Positions 1 to 7,192 of a stretch of DNA of 64,000 nt are shown here, piece by piece. Location: the NCBI GenBank assembly GCA_903884235.1, contig CAISEB010000018.1, positions 62,001-126,000 on the forward strand, given 5' to 3'. Under the pieces are notes generated by a model. That model ran no database searches. It saw only the letters and a list, made by a program, of their open reading frames with translations, and was not told the DNA's origin. Numbering within the stretch: the stretch's first letter is position 1; each line of letters starts with the position of its first letter. A program made the position numbers and the translations under genes. The stretch comes from an uncultured Pseudomonadota bacterium (GTDB taxonomy: Bacteria; Pseudomonadota; Gammaproteobacteria; Steroidobacterales; Steroidobacteraceae).

Positions 1-2
1 TC

Positions 3-1667
3 GTGGGCACGAACCCGACCGGCGTCACGGGAGCGCCGCGGGTCGCGCGGGGCAAGGTCTTCATCGGCTACGCCGGCGCGGACGAGCAGATGCGCGGCTC
101 GATCGCGGCATTCGATGCCAATTCCGGTCGGGAGCTGTGGCGCTTCTGGACGGTGCCCGGCAATCCTACCAAGGGCTTCGAGAGCAAGGCGCTCGAGATG
201 GCGGCGAAGACCTGGACCGGCGATCGCTGGTGGGAACAGGGTGGCGCGACGGTCTGGGATCCGATCACGTTCGATCCGGCGACCGGGCTGCTGCTGTTCG
301 GAACCTCGAAATCATTCCGGGACGAAGGCCCGGACGGACAGCGAACGGCGGGTGGCACGAAGCTCTTCTCCGGCAGCATCGTTGCCGTCAACGCGGACAC
401 CGGCGAGTACGCCTGGCACTACCAGACCAGCACGCCATCGCGCCAGAGCGAGAATTTCCACATCGTGCTCGCCGATGTCGAGATTGCGGGGCGCCAGCGA
501 CACGTCGCGATGACCGTACCGCGCAACGGGACGTACTACGTGCTGGACGCGGCCAGCGGCGAGCTGATCAGCCAGAGTCCGATGGTTCGGCAGGGCTGGG
601 TTGCCGCGCCCGCGGGCTCGCCGGCCGAGCAGATGGACTATCCGGGCGAGATGGTCGGAGGAGTCGAGGACTGCCCGGGTGGCGGCTGCTTCGGGGTGCG
701 CAACTGGTGGCCGATGAGCTTCAATCCGACGACCGGACTCACCTATGTACCGATCATGGACCGGCGCCGCCCGGTCGCGCCCGATGCCGGCCTGCCGTTC
801 GTCGGCCGCCTTGTCGCGTGGGATCCCCGGACGCAGTCGGCACGCTGGAGCGTCGAGCATGCGCTGTCGGTCAATAGCGGCGTGCTGTCGACCGCCGGCA
901 ATCTCGTGTTCCAGGGACAGGGCACCGGTGAATTCGCCGCCTACGCCGGCGATTCCGGACGCAAGCTCTGGTCGCAGCAGACAGGGTCGTCGATCAACGG
1001 CGTGCCCGTCACCTACCGGAGCGGTGGCGCGCAGTATGTGATCGTGCCGGTCGGCTGGGGCACCGCGTTCCGCCTGTTCGCGCCGGCGTCGATGTTCGTC
1101 ACGCCGGAATCGAAGTACGGGCCGACGCGACTGCTCGCATTCAAGCTCGGCTCGTCGCGACCGTTCCCGACGCCGCACATCAGCAAGCCGGCAGTGCCGG
1201 AGCCCCCCGTCCAGACGTACCCACCGGACGCCGTGAAACGAGGCGAGGTCCTTGCGGACGACCATGGCTGCACCGGGTGCCATTCGCCGCGGCTCGATGG
1301 CAGCGGTCGCTGGATCTTGAAAGGCGGGGTGCCGGACCTGCGGTACATGCCGCGTGACGTCCACGCGGACTGGTACGCCATCGTGCTCGGCGGCTCGCAT
1401 CGGAACCAGGGCATGCTGGCGTTTGGCGTTCCACTGCAGGTTCCCGCGATCCCCGCGCTCACGGCCGCCGAGGCAGATGATCTGCACGCCTACGTCATCG
1501 ACCGGGCATGGGATGCCTTCAATGCGCAGCAGCGGCGGTTGCAGGCGCCCCAACGGCAGCCGTCGGCGGGCGCCTCATGGCTTTCCCCCTCCCATGCCGA
1601 TGCCGTTCCGGCCCGTGACGGGTGGCGCGGAATGACTCACTGCGAATTGGGCCACGCGACCCCGTGA
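3..1667 (+). CDS. PQQ-dependent dehydrogenase with C-terminal cytochrome c domain (5' truncated)
   Basis: The gene enters from the left edge, so its start and signal peptide are outside the window; 554 residues are visible. The propeller part shows quinoprotein alcohol-dehydrogenase features: repeated blades ending in patterns such as SGRELWRFW and SGRKLW, and the WHYQT segment. A C-terminal cytochrome c domain carries one haem motif, CTGCH, at visible residues 423-427. Family members oxidise alcohols in the periplasm and pass electrons through PQQ and haem c. Two catalytic segments look changed: the usual GNGSPW loop reads GTSKSF, and the Asp-bearing segment after WHYQT reads STPSRQSENF. The family call is firm, the substrate unknown, and catalytic competence doubtful. 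It is unrelated to the flagellar genes downstream. Confidence 0.85.
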   Translation: MGTNPTGVTGAPRVARGKVFIGYAGADEQMRGSIAAFDANSGRELWRFWTVPGNPTKGFESKALEMAAKTWTGDRWWEQGGATVWDPITFDPATGLLLFGTSKSFRDEGPDGQRTAGGTKLFSGSIVAVNADTGEYAWHYQTSTPSRQSENFHIVLADVEIAGRQRHVAMTVPRNGTYYVLDAASGELISQSPMVRQGWVAAPAGSPAEQMDYPGEMVGGVEDCPGGGCFGVRNWWPMSFNPTTGLTYVPIMDRRRPVAPDAGLPFVGRLVAWDPRTQSARWSVEHALSVNSGVLSTAGNLVFQGQGTGEFAAYAGDSGRKLWSQQTGSSINGVPVTYRSGGAQYVIVPVGWGTAFRLFAPASMFVTPESKYGPTRLLAFKLGSSRPFPTPHISKPAVPEPPVQTYPPDAVKRGEVLADDHGCTGCHSPRLDGSGRWILKGGVPDLRYMPRDVHADWYAIVLGGSHRNQGMLAFGVPLQVPAIPALTAAEADDLHAYVIDRAWDAFNAQQRRLQAPQRQPSAGASWLSPSHADAVPARDGWRGMTHCELGHATP

Positions 1668-1716
1668 CGGAGTTCGCACTCCCCCGGCCCACGTCAGGCG
1701 GCCATGGCAGGAACCC

Positions 1717-1743
1717 TTAAGAATCGGCATCACCTGCCGATAC
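1717..1743 (+). promoter_or_regulatory. Candidate sigma28 (FliA) promoter of the first HDOD gene
   Basis: The -10 element GCCGATAC matches the FliA consensus GCCGATAA at 7 of 8 positions. An 11-base spacer separates it from a weak -35, TTAAGAAT (5 of 8 against TAAAGTTT). Transcription would begin at about the ATG at 1751, implying a leaderless or very short leader. The stronger version upstream of the second HDOD gene supports this reading. Confidence 0.5.
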
Positions 1744-1750
1744 TGCCTCA

Positions 1751-2653
1751 ATGCATACCGCTCAAATCGCCGATCAGCTCACCGAGCCGGCCCCGACGCC
1801 GCCGGTCAACCCAGCAGCGTTTGAATTCGTCCGCCAGCTCGCCGCCGATCTGTCGGGCCCGGCGATCGAGCTGCCGAGCTATCCGAAAGTAGCGCTGCGA
1901 GTCCAGAAGCTCCTCGCGGAGGAAAACGTCACCAGCGACCGCATCGTGCGGGTGCTCGGCGCCGAGCCGACCCTCGTTGGCCGGATCCTGACGCTGTGCA
2001 ATTCGGCGGCCCACAATCCTTCTGGCCGGCCCGTCGCCGACCTGCGCAACGCGATCCTCCGCCTCGGCTTCGATTCGCTGCGCAGCGCGGTGATCAGCTA
2101 CGCGATGGCCCAGCAGCGCGAAGCGCCTGCCTTCAGGGCGATCCAGACTCCGATGCGCTCCCTGTGGGAACACAGCGTCGAGGTGTCGGCGCTCTGCTAC
2201 GTGCTCGCGCGGCTGGAGAGCCGCTACAACCCGGATTCGGCCCTGCTCACCGGTGTGGTCTCCGGCGTCGGCAAGCTCTACATCCTGACCCGTGCATCCG
2301 GTCATCCCCAGCTCTTCGGGGACCCGGTCGCGTACGGGGCGATCGTCCGGGACTGGCACGCCGAAATCGCGCAGGCCGTCCTCGAACAGTGGCAGATGGC
2401 CGACGAAGTCGTCCGCGCAGTCCGGGACTTCCAGGAAGTCGACAGCGAAACCAGGCGCAACCCCAATCTCGCGGACCTGCTGGCCGCGGCGCACGTCATC
2501 GTCGAGTGCCGGGATGCCCCGGACCTCCTCCAGCTCAGGGTCTCGCAGTCGCCGGCGTTCGCGCGCATGAAGCTCGATGCGCTCGCATGCCAGAACCTGA
2601 TCGCAGAATCCGCCCAGGAAATCGCGGCACTACGCTCCGCCCTCGGCGACTAG
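1751..2653 (+). CDS. HDOD-domain signalling protein (left flank)
   Basis: A 300-residue protein with one HDOD domain (about residues 30-230) and no recognisable second domain. Typical features are LPSYPKVALRVQKLL, the GAEPTLVGRILTLCNSA helix pair, and NPSG followed by RLG. The catalytic His-Asp of true HD phosphohydrolases is absent (SGVGKLY at the matching place), as is usual for HDOD. The family is a scaffold linked to c-di-GMP, motility and stress signalling. It is clearly a paralogue of the HDOD protein at 41690-42577 on the other side of the flagellar locus. No good ribosome-binding site precedes the ATG, and the candidate FliA promoter would place the transcript start at or near it. Its molecular role here is unknown. 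Confidence 0.88.
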   Translation: MHTAQIADQLTEPAPTPPVNPAAFEFVRQLAADLSGPAIELPSYPKVALRVQKLLAEENVTSDRIVRVLGAEPTLVGRILTLCNSAAHNPSGRPVADLRNAILRLGFDSLRSAVISYAMAQQREAPAFRAIQTPMRSLWEHSVEVSALCYVLARLESRYNPDSALLTGVVSGVGKLYILTRASGHPQLFGDPVAYGAIVRDWHAEIAQAVLEQWQMADEVVRAVRDFQEVDSETRRNPNLADLLAAAHVIVECRDAPDLLQLRVSQSPAFARMKLDALACQNLIAESAQEIAALRSALGD

Positions 2654-2765
2654 TTCGTCGCGAGCAAGTCCTGCCCCGGCCGCCCCGCGGGCACGAGCGA
2701 TGCACACGCTTACGCCTATGCCTACCCGCGTGCCCGGGCGATTCCACCCTGTTCAACCCGGGTAG

Positions 2766-3620
2766 TCAGGGGTCCGGGGCGACGACGCCGGGCGTACGGC
2801 CGAGCACGAGCAGCACCACGCGGCGATTGGCGTTGCGCCCTTCCGGCGTCGAATTCGGCTGCAGCGGCCGGAACTCGCCGAACCCGGCCAGCTGAACCCG
2901 CTTGGGATCGATGCCATGCTCCGCCAGCAGCCTCGCGACACTGCCGGCGCGGGCGCCGGAAAGCTCCCAGTTCGATCGGAAGGCCCCACCGCGAATCTGC
3001 ACGTCGTCCGTGTGGCCCTCGACCCGGATCGCGTTGGGCCAGGGCCTGAGCGCCTCGGCCAGGCGCTGCAGTACGGCGAGCGCCGCCGGCGACGGGTCGG
3101 CCATGCCGCTCGCGAACAGCATGTCGGCGCCGATCTGCACCTCGACGGCGTCACGGCGCACCCTCACGTGCACCTGGTTGGTCTTGATGAGCTCGCTCAG
3201 CACGCCGCTGACGTCGGCCGCGACATCGGCGAGTTCCTTCGCCTTCGCGGCTTCGGCCTCGGCGAGCGCGATTCCGACCTTCGATCCCTTCTCCGCGGTG
3301 CCATCGCCCGCCTGGGGGGCATGGACGCCGCGCTGGACCGGAACCCCGGCATTGAACAGCTGTGCGACGGTCGCCGCCGGCAGCTGCTCCTCGAGCGTCA
3401 CCTCCTGGCTGCCGATCGGAACCAGCTCCGGGGTCGTCGGGGTGCCCCGGAACGCGGCATTCAGTGCATTCGAGAGGACGCGATACTTGCCCGCGTTCAC
3501 CGACGAGATCGCGTACATCACGACGAAGAACGCCAGCAGCAGCGTGATCAGGTCGCCATACGGGATCGCCCACGCCTCGTGGTTCTGGTGCTCCTCATGT
3601 CGTGGTCTGCGGCGTGCCAT
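2766..3620 (-). CDS. motD: Flagellar motor stator protein MotD (MotB family)
   Basis: A 284-residue stator B subunit. A short basic N-terminus is followed by one transmembrane helix at about residues 21-43 with the proton-binding Asp23 (PYGDLITLLLAFF). A linker and a C-terminal OmpA-like peptidoglycan-binding domain follow (VEGHTDDVQI, then NWELSGARAGSVARLL). Together with MotC it forms a proton-driven torque unit anchored to the cell wall. It starts 8 bases after motC and is the last gene of the flhA operon. Pseudomonas has the same motC-motD pair downstream of fliA, with chemotaxis genes in between; here those are missing. MotB could be used as a name, but the location favours MotD. Confidence 0.92.
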   Translation of the reverse strand: MARRRPRHEEHQNHEAWAIPYGDLITLLLAFFVVMYAISSVNAGKYRVLSNALNAAFRGTPTTPELVPIGSQEVTLEEQLPAATVAQLFNAGVPVQRGVHAPQAGDGTAEKGSKVGIALAEAEAAKAKELADVAADVSGVLSELIKTNQVHVRVRRDAVEVQIGADMLFASGMADPSPAALAVLQRLAEALRPWPNAIRVEGHTDDVQIRGGAFRSNWELSGARAGSVARLLAEHGIDPKRVQLAGFGEFRPLQPNSTPEGRNANRRVVLLVLGRTPGVVAPDP

Positions 3621-3628
3621 GTCTTAGC

Positions 3629-4369
3629 CTAGTGCAGGTAGCCCCGCAGGCGACCCTCGATGACCCTAGGATTGTCGCCGCGGGCGATGCAGATGAGTCC
3701 TTCCACGAGCATTTCGTGTTCGACGGTGTGGGCGTGGACCGCGCCCTTGAGCTTGTTCGCGATGGGAAGGAACAGCAGGTTCGCAAGGCCGATGCCGTAG
3801 ACGGTCGCGGTGAACGCCGCCGCAATCCCGTGACCAAGCTTCGACGGATCGGCGAGATTCTGCATTACGGCCATGAGGCCGAGCACCGCGCCGATGATGC
3901 CGAGGGTCGGCGAGTAGATGCCCATCCCCTCGAAAACCTTGGCTGCGAGCAGATCGGCGGTCTCGCGGGCATGCATCTCCACCTCGAGCGTGTCGCGAAT
4001 CGCGTCGGGCTCGCTGCCGTCAACGACAAGCTGCAGGCCCTTGCGCAGGAACGGGTCCGGCTCACTCGCCAGCATCGGCTCGAGACCGAGAAGGCCCTGC
4101 TTGCGCGAGATGCCGCTCCACTCGACGAGCTTCGCGAGCTGCGCCTCGGGCGCGCGCGCGGGTGGCCTGAAAACCCACGGCAGCATCGCCATGGCGCGGC
4201 GCATGACCACGAGCGGCGTCTGCAGGAAGATCGCGGCGATCGTGCCGACCACCACGATCATGAACGCGGCCGACGACAGGAGCGCATGCACCCCCGCGCC
4301 CTTCAGGATCGCGCCGACGATGATCGCGACGATCCCGAGCACCACGCCCATTATGCTGAGTATGTCCAC
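3629..4369 (-). CDS. motC: Flagellar motor stator protein MotC (MotA family)
   Basis: A 246-residue stator A subunit with four predicted membrane helices: two near the N-terminus (about 4-24 and 30-50) and two after the cytoplasmic loop (about 148-168 and 183-203). The conserved channel proline lies in GIYSPTLGIIGAVLG. The cytoplasmic loop holds the charged segment expected to contact FliG. The start is GTG (MDILSIMG), 16 bases after the fliA stop, so it is cotranscribed with fliA. Length and N-terminus resemble Pseudomonas MotC. With MotD it completes a stator; a second stator pair may exist elsewhere in the genome. Confidence 0.92.
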   Translation of the reverse strand: MDILSIMGVVLGIVAIIVGAILKGAGVHALLSSAAFMIVVVGTIAAIFLQTPLVVMRRAMAMLPWVFRPPARAPEAQLAKLVEWSGISRKQGLLGLEPMLASEPDPFLRKGLQLVVDGSEPDAIRDTLEVEMHARETADLLAAKVFEGMGIYSPTLGIIGAVLGLMAVMQNLADPSKLGHGIAAAFTATVYGIGLANLLFLPIANKLKGAVHAHTVEHEMLVEGLICIARGDNPRVIEGRLRGYLH

Positions 4370-4385
4370 GGCGATCAGCTATCCG

Positions 4386-5114
4386 TCAGGGACGCCATTC
4401 CGCGAGGATGCCGCGCAGCTTGAGCAGCGCGCGGCTGTGCAGCTGGCAGATCCTGGATTCGCTGACGCCGAGCACGGCGCCCACTTCCTTGAGGCTCAGC
4501 TCCTGTTCGTAGTAGAGCGACAGTACGGTCTTCTCGCGTTCCGGGAGGAAGCCGATCGCACGGATCACGGCCTGGCGGCGGGCCTCGTCGAGGATCTCCC
4601 GCTCCGGATTGGGTTCGCTGCTCTGGATCCGGTCCAGCGTCGTGCCGTTCTCGTCCTCGTCCGTATCGTCGAGACGCAGCAGGTGGCAGTCGAGCCCGTC
4701 GCGGACGATCTCGTGGTATTCGCTGAGCGGCACGCCAAGCCGGTCCGCGACATCGGCATCGGTGGCCTCGCGGCCGGTGCGCGACTCGACGGCCTGGATC
4801 GCGGCCGCCACTTCGCGCGTCCTGCGATGAACGGAGCGCGGCGCCCAGTCGAGCTTGCGCAGCGCATCGAACATCGCGCCGCGGATGCGGATGCCGGCGT
4901 ACGTCTCGAAGCTCGCGCCACGACCGCTCGAGAAGTGCTGCGCCGCCTCGAGCAGGCCGATCATCCCCGACTGGATGAGATCGTCGACCTCGACGTGCGA
5001 CGGGAGTCTTCCGGCGACATGGTAGGCGATTCGCTTGACCAGGTCGGCGTGCCGGAGCACGAGCGAGTCGTCATTGCGAGCCGGTGCGGTATTCTCGTAC
5101 ATCTGTGCGTTCAC
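4386..5114 (-). CDS. fliA: RNA polymerase sigma-28 factor FliA
   Basis: A 242-residue flagellar sigma factor that directs RNA polymerase to late genes (flagellin, flgM). Region 2 is visible around LPSHVEVDDLIQSGMIGLLEA. Region 4 is at the C-terminus, with ERGEK-type helix PEREKTVLSLYYEQELSL and the recognition helix GVSESRICQLHSRAL. I chose the GTG at 5114 because its GTGA overlaps the fleN stop and AAGGTGG lies 4 bases upstream. An ATG at 5102 (MYENTAP) is the alternative. Likely targets inside this window are fliC, flgM and both HDOD genes. FlgM at 40744 is its expected anti-sigma factor. Confidence 0.95.
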   Translation of the reverse strand: MNAQMYENTAPARNDDSLVLRHADLVKRIAYHVAGRLPSHVEVDDLIQSGMIGLLEAAQHFSSGRGASFETYAGIRIRGAMFDALRKLDWAPRSVHRRTREVAAAIQAVESRTGREATDADVADRLGVPLSEYHEIVRDGLDCHLLRLDDTDEDENGTTLDRIQSSEPNPEREILDEARRQAVIRAIGFLPEREKTVLSLYYEQELSLKEVGAVLGVSESRICQLHSRALLKLRGILAEWRP

Positions 5115-5980
5115 TTGACCACCTTGGGAAGGCGCACCGCGGGGCGCGCTACGAGTCTCTCGAAGAAGAAGGACACGCCACCCGTCGGCGCGTCTGGGGG
5201 GCTCCACGACGCGACCTTCGTCGCGAGGCGATGGAAGGCGCGGGTCGCGGCGCCGGTAGGAGACGTCGCGACCACCGGTCGCTGCACGCGGATGGAGCGG
5301 GCAATGCCCTCGTCGGCCGGGATATCCCCGACGAACTCGAGCACGACGTCGAGGAACCGGTCGGTCACGCGGCGCAGGCGCTCGAACAACTCGCGCGGAT
5401 CGGAATCCGGCGTCGCCATGTTGACGAGGACGCGGAAGCGCTTGACCTGGTAGGCACGGCGCAGCGTCTTGATCAGGGCATAGGCGTCTGTGAGGCTCGC
5501 CGGCTCGTCGCGGATCACGATCAGGTGATGCTGCGACGCCTGGCAGAAGAACAGCACGGACTCACCGATACCGGGGCCCGTGTCGACGATCAGCGTGTCG
5601 TAGATTTCCGGGAGCGCGGACAGCGCACTCACGATCGCCGCATTCTCGGCCGGGGCGAGCTTGGCCATCCGCGCGACGCCGGACGCCGACGGGATGACGG
5701 TGACCCCCTCGGTCGTGGTCAGCAGGATTTCGTCCAGCTGGCGCTCGCCCGCCAGCATCTGCTCGAGCGTGGCGGTCGGGGTCAGGCCCAGCAGGACATC
5801 GACGCTGGCGAGGCCCAGGTCGCCATCCAGGAGCAGAACCCGGCGGTCGGCCTTCGCGAGCGCGGTCGCGAGATTGACGGCAACCGTGCTCTTGCCGACG
5901 CCACCCTTGCCGCTCGATACCGCAATCACCTGCAGCGCAGGAACCGGCGGCGACTTGATGGCGAGCTTACGCTGCGGCAT
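5111..5980 (-). CDS. fleN: Flagellar number regulator FleN/FlhG (MinD-like ATPase)
   Basis: A 289-residue ParA/MinD-type ATPase that limits flagellar number and, in Pseudomonas, antagonises FleQ. The deviant Walker A motif SSGKGGVGKSTVAVNLA lies near residue 20, followed by LLLDGDLGLASVDVLLGL, and the fold is intact to the C-terminus. The start ATG at 5980 has GGAGG 8 bases upstream; an ATG at 5986 is too close to it. It overlaps the flhF end by 14 bases and the fliA start by 4, so expression is coupled. The N-terminus lacks the DQAxxLR helix that activates FlhF in Bacillus subtilis FlhG. This fits the altered FlhF next door. Confidence 0.93.
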   Translation of the reverse strand: MPQRKLAIKSPPVPALQVIAVSSGKGGVGKSTVAVNLATALAKADRRVLLLDGDLGLASVDVLLGLTPTATLEQMLAGERQLDEILLTTTEGVTVIPSASGVARMAKLAPAENAAIVSALSALPEIYDTLIVDTGPGIGESVLFFCQASQHHLIVIRDEPASLTDAYALIKTLRRAYQVKRFRVLVNMATPDSDPRELFERLRRVTDRFLDVVLEFVGDIPADEGIARSIRVQRPVVATSPTGAATRAFHRLATKVASWSPPDAPTGGVSFFFERLVARPAVRLPKVVK

Positions 5981-7157
5981 GGACATATCCTCCGAAGCGT
6001 CGACCGAGCAGGTCCTCGTCGGCATGTGCGCGGTCCTCGCGGGCAAGTTCGGCCGCACGCGCGACCAGCTGGTGTGCACGCGCCGCGCGCAGGTCCTCGG
6101 GGATGCGCGGACCGTCGCTGACCAGCGCCAGCGGCAACTGCGAGCGGACGACCGTCGACAGCAGGCCGCCGAGGCTGACGGCCTCGTCGAACCGCGTGAC
6201 CGCGCAGCATCGCGGCGAGAACGGGGCGGCGCGGCGCACGGCCTCCTCGAGCACCCCTGCCTGGAAGCTCGCGGGCAGCACGAGCATGCTCGACAGCGTC
6301 GGGCACGCCTCGGCGAGGCCGGCGGCGAGCGCCTGGATCTCCGCCTCGTCACCCGACAGCGCCGGCGTGTCGATCAGCACCAATTCCTGAGCGGCGACGC
6401 AGCGTGCCGCATCGGCGAAGGCCTCGGCCGTCGCGAACCGGTAGCTCGGCACGCCGAGCATCCGACCGAGCGAGCGCGACTGCTCCGCCGAGCCGATGTG
6501 ACCATCGTCGATGGTGACGATGGCGAGCGTGTCGCCGTCGTGCTCGAGCAGCCAGCGCCTGGCGAGCTTGGCGAGCATCGAGGTCCGACCGACGCCGGCC
6601 GCGCCGATCAGCGCAAGGACCCCGCCCGCCTCCACCGGCGAGTCGCAGGTCTGGATGCGCCGGGCGAGGAGCGCGTAGTGGGCGCGCTGGGCCTGCTCGG
6701 CGGTCGGGTTGACCGGGAAATCCTCGAGCACACTCAGGGCGACGTCGCGACCGACCCCCAGCTCCGTGAGCTCCGCAAGGGCGCGGGCGCGCATGGGCTC
6801 GCGGCGCGTGAAGTCGTTCCAGGCGAGGGCAGCGAGCTGGCGCTCGAGCAGCTGGCGCAGGGTCCGCAGCTCCTCGCTGACGGCAGCCTGTTCCGCTGGC
6901 GCAGTCGCGGTGCCTGCGGGCGCGACGGCGACCGCTTCCGCGACCGCCGCGATCGGTTCCGGGCGGAGCGGGGCCTGCGGCGCGATGGACTCGACCGTGA
7001 CCTCCGTCGGCAGCCGCGCGGCATCGACGGCGGCGCTCACCTCGACGCCGGCCTCCACCGACCGGGTCGAGAGGATGACGGCGTCGACACCAAATTCGCG
7101 ACGCACGAGGCGCAGTGCGTCCCGCATGTCCCGACCGACGAAGTTCTTTATTTTCAT
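5967..7157 (-). CDS. flhF: Flagellar biosynthesis GTPase-like protein FlhF, with altered G motifs
   Basis: A 396-residue FlhF (SRP-type GTPase family) that sets flagellar position at the pole. The start MKIKNFVGRDMRDALRLVRREFG is typical, followed by an Ala/Pro-rich linker (about 55-95) and the NG domain. All three main nucleotide motifs deviate. Walker A reads GAAGVGRTS at 185-193, with Arg191 replacing the invariant Lys (codon CGG at 6587-6585). DTAG is DTPAL at 263-267, and TKLD is TRFD at 321-324. The rest (DEAVSLGGLL, then GPRIPEDL) follows the family. I infer reduced or lost GTP hydrolysis; the scaffold role may persist. It lies between flhA and fleN in one operon. Confidence 0.92.
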   Translation of the reverse strand: MKIKNFVGRDMRDALRLVRREFGVDAVILSTRSVEAGVEVSAAVDAARLPTEVTVESIAPQAPLRPEPIAAVAEAVAVAPAGTATAPAEQAAVSEELRTLRQLLERQLAALAWNDFTRREPMRARALAELTELGVGRDVALSVLEDFPVNPTAEQAQRAHYALLARRIQTCDSPVEAGGVLALIGAAGVGRTSMLAKLARRWLLEHDGDTLAIVTIDDGHIGSAEQSRSLGRMLGVPSYRFATAEAFADAARCVAAQELVLIDTPALSGDEAEIQALAAGLAEACPTLSSMLVLPASFQAGVLEEAVRRAAPFSPRCCAVTRFDEAVSLGGLLSTVVRSQLPLALVSDGPRIPEDLRAARAHQLVARAAELAREDRAHADEDLLGRRFGGYVHAAA

Positions 7158-7192
7158 GAGCTCATGATCCGATCGAAGTCAGAATTCAGGGT

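Noticed and set aside
2688-2736. Terminator hairpin between the left HDOD gene and motD
   Set aside because: The 8-base inverted repeat (CGGGCACG/CGTGCCCG) has a 33-base loop and no T-run.
5981-6352. N-terminal extension of fleN
   Set aside because: It is Arg/Ser-rich readthrough of flhF DNA; the ATG at 5980 has the correctly spaced GGAGG.
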